Below, piece by piece: positions 28,392 to 37,433 of a stretch of 64,000 bases of DNA. The stretch is from Thioploca sp. (lineage in GTDB: Bacteria > Pseudomonadota > Gammaproteobacteria > Beggiatoales > Beggiatoaceae), in assembly GCA_012032555.1 (NCBI GenBank), contig JAAUSR010000011.1, forward strand, positions 1 to 64,000, in the 5' to 3' direction. The translations under genes and the position numbers were made by a program. The first letter of the stretch is position 1. Each line of letters opens with the position of its first letter. Below the pieces are notes generated by a model. That model did not search any database, was not told where the DNA came from, and was given only the letters and a program-made list of their open reading frames with translations.

Positions 28392-29258
28392 TTATTCAAT
28401 GTTTTGAGTTTGTTCACGCATTTGTTCGATGAGCACCTTTAATTCCAGTGCGTGGCGGCTAGTATAAATATGATTGGATTTGGAACTCAAGGTATTCGCT
28501 TCTCGATGTAATTCTTGAGCCAGAAAATCTAACCGTCTTCCCACCGATTGATCTTGAGTTAATGCCTGCCGTATCTCCTGTAAATGCGCTTCTATCCGTT
28601 CTAGTTCTTCGGCAACATCCATTTTTTGAGCGAGGATAACAATTTCTTGCTCTAAACGTTCACTATCGAGTTCAATTAATTCAGTCAAGCGAGTTTGTAA
28701 ACGCTCGCGTTGGTTTTGTAAAATCAACGGTAATTCACTTCGAATTTGCACTACTTCTTCAGCAATAGCGGCACCACGTTGTGCTATCAAAGCGGCTAAC
28801 TGTGCTCCTTCACGTTCACGATGTCCAATCAATTGCGTGAGTGCGATTTCAAAATGATGAAGGATGGCGTCGCTCACTTGTTCTATATCAATAGAATTCG
28901 TTTCGAGTACCCCGGGCCAACGTAAAATATCTAAGGTATTGAGTGTGGTATGGGTTGCTGTTAAGGTATTAATCTGTTGGATAGTATTCCACAATTGTTG
29001 AACTAAGTTGGTATTAAGTTGCCACTGCCCAAGATAGCTCGTGTTAGCTTGAAAATAGAGAGTACAATCGACTTTGCCTCGTTTCAGTTGTTGTTGAATA
29101 CGTTCCCGTATGGTGGCTTCTAAGCGACGTAGGTCTTCGGGTAAACGTACGCAGATATCCAAATAACGATGATTAACTGAGCGTAACTCCCAACAAAGTT
29201 GTCCCCAAGTTTCTTGTCGCTCTTCCCGAGCAAAGGCGGTCATACTACGAATCATCAT
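28392..29258 (-). CDS. yicC: YicC family endoribonuclease
   Basis: A 288-residue protein of the YicC family, whose E. coli member is an endoribonuclease. Signatures: MIRSMTAFAREE at the start, WELRSVNHRYLDI, and the C-terminal KMDVAEELERIEAHLQE, GRRLDFLAQELHREANTLSSK, ALELKVLIEQMREQTQN. The first ATG (29258) overlaps the last 14 bases of the hybrid kinase gene, so translation may be coupled to it. It is followed by gmk. Confidence 0.93.
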   Translation of the reverse strand: MMIRSMTAFAREERQETWGQLCWELRSVNHRYLDICVRLPEDLRRLEATIRERIQQQLKRGKVDCTLYFQANTSYLGQWQLNTNLVQQLWNTIQQINTLTATHTTLNTLDILRWPGVLETNSIDIEQVSDAILHHFEIALTQLIGHREREGAQLAALIAQRGAAIAEEVVQIRSELPLILQNQRERLQTRLTELIELDSERLEQEIVILAQKMDVAEELERIEAHLQEIRQALTQDQSVGRRLDFLAQELHREANTLSSKSNHIYTSRHALELKVLIEQMREQTQNIE

Positions 29259-32004
29259 GGGTATCCTTGGTAGAAAATTTTTTAATTAATTGCAATAAAT
29301 GGCGCAAGTTAATGGGTTTGCTTAAATATTCATTCATGCCAATGGCTAAACAACGTTCCTGGTCTCCAGGCATAGTCAAAGCCGTGACGGCAATGATGGG
29401 TAAATCTTGATACTCAGGATTGGCACGAATACGTTGAGTCGTTTCCAAGCCATCCATACCCGGCATTTGGATATCCATAAGAATCAATAAAGGTCTTTCT
29501 TCAGTCAAACATGTTAAGGCTTCGATACCGGTGTGAGCAACTTTAGTACGATAATTAAAGGCAGTCAAATAATCTACCATAATCTCAACATTATTTGGAT
29601 TATCCTCAACGATTAAAATTAAAGGTGAATGATGAACCGCTGGAGTAGTAGGTAACGCCATTATTTCTTCTACAGCGGCTTCTTCAGTAATTACCGGTTC
29701 GTTTGGATAACCTAAAGGCAACTCAACCATAAAGCAACTTCCCTGATTAACTTGGCTAGTTACCGTGACACTGCCACCATGTAATTCAGCCAGTTGTTTT
29801 ACTAATGCTAACCCTAATCCGGTTCCTTCGAGTTGTTGAGTCAGTTCAGAGTTGACTTGTTCAAACGGATTAAACAAACGTGACAAAGCCGATTTCTCGA
29901 TACCAATACCCGTATCCCTTACTGCAAAAGTCACGGTATTTTCAGTATTATTCTGCTTAACTTCTAAACGAATCAAACCTTTCTCTGGCGTAAATTTCAC
30001 CGCATTACTCAGTAAATTAACTAGAATTTGTTTAACCCGACGTTGATCAGCTACCATAATAGTTACTTCTGGCGCCAATTCCAAAATCAGTTTAATTTGT
30101 TTCTTGTGAGCAAGTTGTTTCACAAATGCCAGACTGGCTTGACAAATTTCATCTATATCAACAGAATCTAACTGCAATTCTACTTTACCCGCCTCAATTT
30201 TAGCTAAATCTAAAATATCATTAATAAGAGACAATAAATGGTAACCACTATTACTAATATTCTGTAATGATTTCATCTGTTTATCATTGATATCCCCATA
30301 GACTTGCTCGATGAGAATTTCTGCCATTCCTAAAATAGAATTCAGCGGGGTGCGAAGTTCATGACTCATATTGGCTAGAAATTCATCTTTGAGTTCATTA
30401 GCCTTTTTCAATTGCGTATTAGCGACACTTAAATCAGCAAGCCGTTCGGCTATTTGTCGATTCAGTAAGATTTGTTCAGCCTTCAAGGTGGATTGAAGTT
30501 GTTCATATGGAGTGATATCAATAACAAAACTGACGATACCCGTGATTTCTCCATCCGGCTCGCTCAGTACAGAAAGAGATAACCGCGCAAAAAATATGTT
30601 GCCGGATTTTTTCAAAAACGGCATTTCAATTTCATCATTACCGACTTGACTCCATTTTGCTGATAGCACTTGTAGCAAGCTGTCTTGATTCTCCGTAAGA
30701 CATAATAAGGCAATCGATTGTCCCTTGATTTCTGTAGCCGTATAACCATAGAGTTTCTCCGCACCCTGATTCCAACTCGTAATCTGATATTGTTTATCCG
30801 TAGTGATGATAGCATCATGAATTTGGTTAATAATTTGCGCTTGTTGCTGCAATTGTTGTTCTATTTGTTTGCGTTGGGTGATTTCTTTCTCGACGGAGAT
30901 AAAATGCGTGAGTTCATGATTATCATTATAAATTGGTTGAATGCTCAGCGATACCCAATAACGTTGTCCAGTTTTAGTATAATTCACCAATTCAGTGGAG
31001 ATAGGTTGTTGTTCACGTAAGGCAGTGCGAATTTTAGCTAGCGTGATCGGATCGGTTTCAGCACCGTGTAAAAACACGCTGGGACGCTTACCAACGACTT
31101 CTTTAAAGGGATAACCGGTGATTCGAGTAAAGGCGTCATTAACCCATTCGATTTGAATCATGGCATTGGTAATAACCACGGCGTTATCGGTATATTGGGC
31201 GACTAAAGCGAGTTTCTTAATTTCGGTCTGCGCTTGTTCTCGACGAAACAATAACGTGTTAAGTGCATGAGCAATGACACCAATTTCATCGTGTGCGAGG
31301 ATGGGGACATCATTCTGTTTATCACTGATTAAACAGTGTTGAATCGCCTCAGCTAGAACTTGAAGAGGACGTTGAATGAATCGGCTAAACCAACTATAAA
31401 TGAAGATAAATAGAATGCTGAGTAACAACACCATCCAGATCCGCAGATGCCAATCTTCCGAGTAAAGAATAGCTTGGAGTGGAATGGTATTTAAATGAAC
31501 GGTAATGATACTTTGGTTAGCATTATTAGTTAAGGGAGTATTATTACTTAGCCATAAGGGGGTAGTAAAGCTAAATTCATAAATTTCAGGATGGTATTGA
31601 TAATTCGGTTGTTGGCTTTGTAAAGCTTGATTTAATTCTTCACCTAAATTTTCTTGTGGTAATTGACTCAGTAATTTACCTAACCAAATGTAACGAGTGG
31701 ATGCAATGACTTTAGCCGGCTCCCCGCCCACGATGACGATCAATTTGACATCGGGTTCGGCGCCCAAGGCACTTACCAATCGCTGTAATTGCTCCGATGA
31801 GTTTGCCATTTCAGCGGCTTGCCGGATACTGTTAATTAACTGTTCTGCTCTATACAACTCCAGATTTTGTAATTTTCCCGTCACAATATGATTAAATACC
31901 CAATTTAAACTGGGCAGGATGACAGCACCGAGTAATAACAAAGGAATGAGAAGTTTCCATTGTAGCGAATAAAATTTGGTCGATAAAGCCGGAATTGAAT
32001 TCAT
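29245..32004 (-). CDS. Membrane hybrid histidine kinase (HAMP-PAS-PAS-HisKA-HATPase-REC)
   Basis: A 919-residue sensor. In order: membrane helix (about 16-36); periplasmic domain (37-188); second helix (190-207); HAMP (208-260); two PAS domains (about 265-380 and 390-500); coiled coil; HisKA with phospho-accepting His548 (MSHELRTP); HATPase with N-box NLLSNAVKFT (about 663-672), DTGIGI and GTGLGLALV; receiver domain with phospho-accepting Asp844 (ILMDIQMPGMDG) and the lysine in LSKPI. All catalytic residues are present. Its start overlaps the end of the substrate-binding lipoprotein gene by four bases, which strongly suggests that the lipoprotein is its ligand-sensing partner. Output regulator unknown. 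Confidence 0.93.
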   Translation of the reverse strand: MNSIPALSTKFYSLQWKLLIPLLLLGAVILPSLNWVFNHIVTGKLQNLELYRAEQLINSIRQAAEMANSSEQLQRLVSALGAEPDVKLIVIVGGEPAKVIASTRYIWLGKLLSQLPQENLGEELNQALQSQQPNYQYHPEIYEFSFTTPLWLSNNTPLTNNANQSIITVHLNTIPLQAILYSEDWHLRIWMVLLLSILFIFIYSWFSRFIQRPLQVLAEAIQHCLISDKQNDVPILAHDEIGVIAHALNTLLFRREQAQTEIKKLALVAQYTDNAVVITNAMIQIEWVNDAFTRITGYPFKEVVGKRPSVFLHGAETDPITLAKIRTALREQQPISTELVNYTKTGQRYWVSLSIQPIYNDNHELTHFISVEKEITQRKQIEQQLQQQAQIINQIHDAIITTDKQYQITSWNQGAEKLYGYTATEIKGQSIALLCLTENQDSLLQVLSAKWSQVGNDEIEMPFLKKSGNIFFARLSLSVLSEPDGEITGIVSFVIDITPYEQLQSTLKAEQILLNRQIAERLADLSVANTQLKKANELKDEFLANMSHELRTPLNSILGMAEILIEQVYGDINDKQMKSLQNISNSGYHLLSLINDILDLAKIEAGKVELQLDSVDIDEICQASLAFVKQLAHKKQIKLILELAPEVTIMVADQRRVKQILVNLLSNAVKFTPEKGLIRLEVKQNNTENTVTFAVRDTGIGIEKSALSRLFNPFEQVNSELTQQLEGTGLGLALVKQLAELHGGSVTVTSQVNQGSCFMVELPLGYPNEPVITEEAAVEEIMALPTTPAVHHSPLILIVEDNPNNVEIMVDYLTAFNYRTKVAHTGIEALTCLTEERPLLILMDIQMPGMDGLETTQRIRANPEYQDLPIIAVTALTMPGDQERCLAIGMNEYLSKPINLRHLLQLIKKFSTKDTHDDS

Positions 32005-32984
32005 TGGTCAATCGCTCTGGAAACGGGTTCTGACATGATGCAGTTTATCGTTCGCTGTGAGGAAGTCAAATAGCCGGCTTTACGAAGGGTATTATCCATC
32101 AGCGTTAAAGTCCGTTCCAAAATACCCCGGGGTTCAAAAAAAGCGCGTTGCTCAGTTAGCCGGATCACTTGTAATTGTTGGCTTAATATTTTGCTGAATG
32201 CTTGTGGATTGATGCCTTCACGTTCAGCCATGAGTGGATGAGCTTTATTCGGATAAGCGAGACTATATTGCATCGCAGCCTCAATGGCTCGAATCAAGGC
32301 GACTAGTTCATCAATCCGTGTTGCCATAACATGGGTTTGTACGACTAAGACATCAATAATTTCTTGAGGAATTTCTTGACTCGAAAACAGCCGCCGGGTT
32401 TGACCGGTTTGCTGCAAAATCACCGCAAGTGGCGGATAAGTCACTACTGCATCGACGGTTTTATTATAAAAAGCATACTTCATGATATCTGGTGTCATCG
32501 GCACCAGGATAACATCACTTAGGATTAAATTAGCTTTTTCTAGGGCCCGAGCGAGCAAATACATATTGACTGAGCCTAACTCTAAACCAATTCTTTTACC
32601 ACGTAAATCGGCTATTGTAGTTAATGAAGGTTGCGCTAAAATAACATCACCCCCGGTTGAATAATCAATAACATAAATAATAGGTGGACAATAGGATAAA
32701 TTTTCTCTAGCCAACAAAACTTCACTGAGGGTCGTAGCCATCACATCCAGTTGTCCCCTTTCAAAAGCTAAACGGCTATCACCGAGTGATGGAAATTCAA
32801 TCAATTGAACATTAATCCCGGCTTGGGCAAATAAGCCCTGTTCTTGGGCTAAAAAGATAAACTCATAACCTGGCCAAGTATTTAAGCCAATTCGTAGCAA
32901 AGCGGGAGGCGTTCGATAACAACCCCAAGTGGATAATAAGGTGAAAATGATAAGAAGCCATTTTTTTATGCGATTGAATTTCAT
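32001..32984 (-). CDS. NMT1/THI5-like substrate-binding lipoprotein
   Basis: A periplasmic binding protein of the SsuA/TauA/NMT1 type. It has a lipoprotein signal ending in a lipobox LLSTWGC, then RIGLNTWPGYEFIFLAQEQG near the mature N-terminus, the specificity loop region TTLSEVLLARE, ADLRGKRIGLELGS, and VDAVVTYPPLA. I chose ATG 32984; a TTG four codons upstream has a poorly placed ribosome site. No permease or ABC ATPase gene is adjacent. Instead it overlaps a hybrid kinase gene by four bases (stop/start overlap). Ligand unknown; a nitrate, sulfonate, taurine or pyrimidine-like small molecule would fit the family. Confidence 0.85.
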   Translation of the reverse strand: MKFNRIKKWLLIIFTLLSTWGCYRTPPALLRIGLNTWPGYEFIFLAQEQGLFAQAGINVQLIEFPSLGDSRLAFERGQLDVMATTLSEVLLARENLSYCPPIIYVIDYSTGGDVILAQPSLTTIADLRGKRIGLELGSVNMYLLARALEKANLILSDVILVPMTPDIMKYAFYNKTVDAVVTYPPLAVILQQTGQTRRLFSSQEIPQEIIDVLVVQTHVMATRIDELVALIRAIEAAMQYSLAYPNKAHPLMAEREGINPQAFSKILSQQLQVIRLTEQRAFFEPRGILERTLTLMDNTLRKAGYLTSSQRTINCIMSEPVSRAIDQ

Positions 32985-33084
32985 GGTTTTATCCAATCCC
33001 TGGTTGGCAATAATAGGGAGTTGCTTTGAAGTTCTTTTTATAAGTAGTTACAATTTCTTTTCACTTAGCAATCACTACCGATTT

Positions 33085-33121
33085 TAAAAAAACCGGACCG
33101 GTTTCAACAACCGCTCCGGTT
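33085..33121 (-). terminator. Rho-independent terminator of the receiver-pseudokinase gene
   Basis: Read on the minus strand: AACCGGA pairs with TCCGGTT (33115-33121 and 33091-33097), with an inner CGGTT/AACCG stem, then a run of seven T (the A-run at 33086-33092). It begins 12 bases after the stop codon at 33133 and separates that gene from the lipoprotein-kinase operon. Confidence 0.9.
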
Positions 33122-33132
33122 GATATTACCGC

Positions 33133-34380
33133 CTAAAGTTTTTCTCGTTTTAACCGGATAGTAAAAGAAATCCCTTCTGCCCCACGATTAGCCACCGTCA
33201 CTGTTCCACCCAATGATTCAATCAGGTGATAAGCGATAGACGGACCTAAACCGGGATGTCGGCCGGGTGTAACGGAATCAGAAGGTGAGCGAAAAAAATA
33301 CGGTAAAGTATCCTCAGCGATAAGTCTACCGGTGGTATGAATACCCAACTGAATTTCCCCTTCTGACGGTTCGCAAGATAAGCTAACTATGCTGTCTGGA
33401 TTGGAAAACTTAACCGCCGCTTTGAGTAATTCCATGATAGCTTCAGCACAAAGTCGTTTACCATGATTATCGGTTTTTTGAACGCTTTTAATAGGAAGGA
33501 GATAGGTTTCCGCTTCGTCTGCCTCCTCGGTAGCAGTGAAATAATCGGCAGAAATCAAAGTATATAACTCTTCTTGACCAATAGCTTGCCCACCACACAT
33601 CGGAACTGCGCCGAGAGAAACTTGACGAGAACTGGCAAAATCACGACTGGCTGCAATAGCAGTCGCTAATATATTACGTACACTGCTCAGTTCAAAGGGA
33701 TAGATATGAGTCGCTGGATCAATCTGAGTCACTAATAGAGATTGTTTGATGCTTTCAAGTAAATGGTTCACTTCATGAACACCATCAAGGAGGCGTTGTT
33801 TAAATGTCGTTAATATACTCTTAAATGGTTTCTGCAATTCATAATACAGTGAACTCAAGACTTCATCTTTAACCCGGTTAAGTTTTTCTAATTGTTCTTT
33901 GGCTTCAGTCAGTTCTTGGGTTCTTTCTTTAATTTGCGCTTCTAAAGTATGATTATACTCTTCAATCTGGTGAAGATAAGCTTGTTCTTGTTCATGCCAG
34001 AATTTTTTTTCTAAACAAGCTCCAATTCTAGCTTTGAGTAAAGTTGAGTTAAACGGTTTAGTGAGGTAATCATCCGCACCCATCTTTATGCAATTAACGA
34101 CACTATTTATTTCATCTAATGCCGAAATCATAATCACCGGAATATCGCGCCAAGCAGGGTTATCTTTGATTTGACTGAGGACTTCATATCCATCCATTTC
34201 TGGCATCATAACATCTAACAGCACTAAATCAATCGGTTGTTTGGCAATGATATTCAAGGCGATAATACCACTCGCGGCTAAAATAGACGTATGCCCTAAA
34301 GCAGCCGTTAAATTTTCCAAGGTTTCCCGATTGGATTGAACATCATCAACAATAAGGAGAGTAGCAGCACGTATCATCAT
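33133..34380 (-). CDS. Receiver domain fused to a degenerate histidine kinase (pseudokinase)
   Basis: A 415-residue protein. The N-terminal receiver is intact: DD (12-13), Asp56 in LLDVMMPEMDG, and KPF with its lysine at 108. A coiled coil (about 125-172) leads into a HisKA-like helix where the phospho-acceptor is changed: LSSLYYELQKP puts Tyr180 where MSHELRTP has histidine. The HATPase-like domain also lacks key residues: ELLKAAVKFS replaces NLLSNAVKFT (both Asn lost), TTGRLI replaces DTGIGI, and GLGPSIAYHL replaces GLGLA. The fold is probably kept (SLGGTVTVANRGAEGISFTI). It should receive a phosphoryl group but not make one. Likely partners are the hybrid kinase at 29245 or the PAS protein upstream. 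Confidence 0.85.
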   Translation of the reverse strand: MMIRAATLLIVDDVQSNRETLENLTAALGHTSILAASGIIALNIIAKQPIDLVLLDVMMPEMDGYEVLSQIKDNPAWRDIPVIMISALDEINSVVNCIKMGADDYLTKPFNSTLLKARIGACLEKKFWHEQEQAYLHQIEEYNHTLEAQIKERTQELTEAKEQLEKLNRVKDEVLSSLYYELQKPFKSILTTFKQRLLDGVHEVNHLLESIKQSLLVTQIDPATHIYPFELSSVRNILATAIAASRDFASSRQVSLGAVPMCGGQAIGQEELYTLISADYFTATEEADEAETYLLPIKSVQKTDNHGKRLCAEAIMELLKAAVKFSNPDSIVSLSCEPSEGEIQLGIHTTGRLIAEDTLPYFFRSPSDSVTPGRHPGLGPSIAYHLIESLGGTVTVANRGAEGISFTIRLKREKL

Positions 34381-34494
34381 AATTAATTAATAATAAGTGG
34401 TTAGTGAATTTGTTAAGGTATCTGAATTCAACGGTAAATCCAGTGATTCAACTGGGGGTTAAAGTGACTATTCTTAACCGGTTTTAAATACATT

Positions 34495-36921
34495 CTAATA
34501 ATCTGGATTTTCCAAATCAGCTTGTGAATAGTGACGATGAGTAATATCTTGAATAATAACAATAAAATGGTCACTATATGGTCCGGTCTCTAATAAATGG
34601 GCGGTGAGTTCAAACAAGGTTTGCTCTACCGGGAGCGGTACAGCAGATAACGAAGACAATACGCCTTCAAACAGGGGCGCTAAAATAGCAGCCATTGGCC
34701 CGGTTAAAATCAAGTTATTGGTTTGAATGGGTGTAATCACAGATAAATAGTGTTGCGCAATCGAATTAGTTAAAATAATGCGTTTGTTAACATTCAATAA
34801 CAATACCCCAATCGGTAGAGATTGCACCAGATTTTCTAAATTTTTTTGTTCCTGGGTCAATGCGATACGAGAACGCTTTAAGGCATTCACTAAATGATTA
34901 ACTAAAGTATAGCAAATGCGTAACTGACTTTCGGAGAAGGCGTTATTTGCTTGGGCACCGAGCCAAAGAATACCGTTAATCGGTTGATTGACTTGATGTG
35001 AAGGGGGAAAGTTAATCAATAAAATTTGGCGCTTAGTGCCTAGACTCTTGATTTCCTGGAGTGAATTAGCATATTCCTTGAGACGACGCATCGGAATATC
35101 TTCCAACAAATGACTCGGGCCACCGAATTTGGTTACAATAGTCGTTAATTCTTCTTTAATTTCGTTGAATACCTCTGTTGTTATTCGGTGCCGTAATACT
35201 AAACATAAATCGCCACTACCATCCTGAACAACGATTAAACTACTGCAAGAGATAGTTGGTATTAATCGGTATAAATGCTCATATAACACTTCGGCAATTT
35301 CATCTAACGACAGGGCACCACTAATATCTCTTGAAAATTCATATAATTGGTGAATCTCAAAATTACGCCGTTGCAATTGTTTCTTACTTTCACGTAAAGC
35401 GGATTCCGCTTGTTTATGTTGACTAATATTACGTGATGAAGTCACCAACTTAATAATTTGTTGGTTTTTATTTAGGATTGGAGTGGTATAGGTTTCAAAC
35501 CAAATATATTGACCATTTTGACAACGAATTCGGTATTCTACTATGTTATCGATTTGATCGTCTCGACTTTGTTCATAAGCTTTTTTGAACTTATCATGAT
35601 CATCTGAATGAAGTAGCGAGTAGGGAGATTTACCCAGTAATTCTTCGGGATGATAACCCAATAAGTGAGTAACGGCTGGAGATAAATGCAGATAAGTGCC
35701 ATCGACCTCATGTAAACAAAGGAGATCATGGTTATTTTCTGCTAGCATTCGATATAATTCTTCGTTCTTACCCAGTATTTCTCGTCTTTGCTCACGCGAA
35801 GTGACATCACGTACTAAAGATAATAAAGATAAAGGCTTACTCGATTGCGCAAACCGAGCTGATAATTGCCATTCACAATGAATCACTTGACCAGTTTTTG
35901 TGTAATTGCGGATAATTCGAGTCAACCGCGTTTGGTGAGGCGGATGCAATTGGGCTAGTTCTTGTGCCATCAGATTCGCATCCTCTTTATAGATGAATTG
36001 CCATTCCGTGAGTTGCTTACCGATTAACTCTGCAGCCGACCAACCAAAAATGGGTTCAGCCTGCGACGACCAACGTTGTAACCGCAATTGCGCATCCCAC
36101 TCCATCACGGCACAAGGGAGATTATCGAGATGAAAACTTAAATCAGCATAAGTTTCATTGACATCCCTTTCTTGTTGGCGTTGTTCAGTGACATCATCTA
36201 TCAAAGCAAAGGCAAAATTAGGCTGTAATAGATTTTCAGGTATCCAGGTAATATAACCATTTACCCATTTTATCGTGCCATCTTTGTGAAGGCAGCGGCT
36301 GGCAATGGGAAAGTAATTATTTCTCCTACTTCTCACTTGTTCAAAAGCTTGAGTATTTTTATCACTATCTTCTGAATGGCTAATATCTGTAAACGATTTC
36401 CCTGCTAATTCTTGTCGGGTATAGCCTAATATTTTCTCAGCAGCCGCATTACTTTGTGAGGCAAAGTAACCTTTTAAATCCATCAAAATAATGCCGATAG
36501 GCGCCTGTTCAAATAAGGTCCGAAACCGCGCTTCATTCACCCGCAAAACCGCTTGCATTTTCTGTAATTGCAGATTTTGTTGTTGTAGTTCCTGTTGTTG
36601 CTGTAATCCGTTGACGATAAAGGGCATCCATTGCCATAGCCCAATCAAGAATAGAATTTTACTAATCACTTTAGTTAAAGCGATACCCACCGCATTGAAT
36701 GGAAAAGCAGAAGCGGCTACCGGCACCTGTTCCCAAAACCGGGGGGTATCATCCAAAGTAAATAGGTAAATGACATCTCCCAAAGTAACCAGGATTAAAC
36801 TGATGAACATCAAATACCATCCAAGCTGTCGAGTGAGTTTATGATGGATTCCTATCCATCCAAAATAGCTAGCGATGGCTAAACTTAACCACACTTCTAA
36901 GCTGACTAAGATAGTATGCAT
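34495..36921 (-). CDS. Membrane multi-PAS/GAF sensor protein without kinase domain
   Basis: An 808-residue protein. Residues 1-100 contain about three membrane helices. A Gln-rich coiled coil follows (107-135: QQQQELQQQNLQLQKMQ). Then three PAS domains (about 130-250, 255-375, 380-505, each closing with a DVT/ISQ-type helix), a GAF-like domain (about 525-690) and a fourth PAS (695-795) ending HRHYSQADL. No HisKA, HATPase, GGDEF, EAL or methyl-accepting region is present. The last PAS is followed only by a few residues. It lies 114 bases upstream of the receiver-pseudokinase gene in the same direction, so it may act through it. Ligands unknown; PAS domains here show no certain heme or flavin residues. 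Confidence 0.85.
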   Translation of the reverse strand: MHTILVSLEVWLSLAIASYFGWIGIHHKLTRQLGWYLMFISLILVTLGDVIYLFTLDDTPRFWEQVPVAASAFPFNAVGIALTKVISKILFLIGLWQWMPFIVNGLQQQQELQQQNLQLQKMQAVLRVNEARFRTLFEQAPIGIILMDLKGYFASQSNAAAEKILGYTRQELAGKSFTDISHSEDSDKNTQAFEQVRSRRNNYFPIASRCLHKDGTIKWVNGYITWIPENLLQPNFAFALIDDVTEQRQQERDVNETYADLSFHLDNLPCAVMEWDAQLRLQRWSSQAEPIFGWSAAELIGKQLTEWQFIYKEDANLMAQELAQLHPPHQTRLTRIIRNYTKTGQVIHCEWQLSARFAQSSKPLSLLSLVRDVTSREQRREILGKNEELYRMLAENNHDLLCLHEVDGTYLHLSPAVTHLLGYHPEELLGKSPYSLLHSDDHDKFKKAYEQSRDDQIDNIVEYRIRCQNGQYIWFETYTTPILNKNQQIIKLVTSSRNISQHKQAESALRESKKQLQRRNFEIHQLYEFSRDISGALSLDEIAEVLYEHLYRLIPTISCSSLIVVQDGSGDLCLVLRHRITTEVFNEIKEELTTIVTKFGGPSHLLEDIPMRRLKEYANSLQEIKSLGTKRQILLINFPPSHQVNQPINGILWLGAQANNAFSESQLRICYTLVNHLVNALKRSRIALTQEQKNLENLVQSLPIGVLLLNVNKRIILTNSIAQHYLSVITPIQTNNLILTGPMAAILAPLFEGVLSSLSAVPLPVEQTLFELTAHLLETGPYSDHFIVIIQDITHRHYSQADLENPDY

Positions 36922-37068
36922 GATTTCAATACCTCATTGAGTAGCAATTTTAGAAAATCATTATGCGTTCATCATAATCTTTTAGAAAGGGTAATTAAAG
37001 TGCTGATTCTCAATCATACCAACTCCTATTTTCTTAAGCTTTTCTTATTTTAAGTTGATGTAGTTGAT

Positions 37069-37272
37069 GTAGGTCGGACATTGCTCCGCGTGTCCGACTT
37101 CCTTTTCTGTGCGTATCCAACTGCCTATCGGGGTCAGACAAGCGGAGCAATGTCCGGCTGGCTTTATTAGCTAAGCGGAATAATGACGAATCCTATTTCA
37201 AAATGGATAGGGGACTAGGTTGGATACACACCCAAACCGGAAGTCGGACACGCGGAGCAATGTCCGACCTAC
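37069..37272. repeat. Inverted repeat, 34-bp arms, with internal third copy
   Basis: The left arm (37069-37102, starting GTAGGTCGGACATTGCTCCG) and right arm (37239-37272) are exact reverse complements over at least 33 bases. A third, imperfect copy in the orientation of the right arm lies at 37133-37157 (22 of 25 positions agree). The roughly 200-base unit carries no gene. It could be a mobile non-coding repeat or a REP cluster. Confidence 0.8.
37167..37211 (+). repeat. Dispersed intergenic repeat, copy 2
   Basis: Aligns gap-free to 1381-1425 with 37 of 45 identical bases; core ACGAATCCTATTTCAAAATG then GATAGG. It lies inside the 204-base inverted-repeat unit. Confidence 0.55.
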
Positions 37273-37433
37273 CTTCAAAATTAATAAGTGGTTAGGAGTG
37301 AGGAAAAAATCAGTTAACTTTAGTTACCAGTTAGCGAAGTGATACGAAATTAAAGGTGGTAAGCCTGAAGTGAATCAGGGCAATAGTTAGTCAGAATTCT
37401 ATGGCAGAATACCAAATACCGGTTGAATACTTC

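Larger units (their letters stand above)
36922..37433. other. Intergenic region with inverted repeats, 512 bp
   Basis: No gene is visible between dnaJ and the PAS protein gene. The region holds a long inverted repeat (37069-37272), a third partial copy of its arm (37133-37157) and copy 2 of the dispersed 45-base repeat (37167-37211), listed separately. Confidence 0.65.

Noticed and set aside
33133-34380. Active hybrid histidine kinase
   Set aside because: The phospho-accepting histidine and the ATP-binding N and G boxes are replaced.
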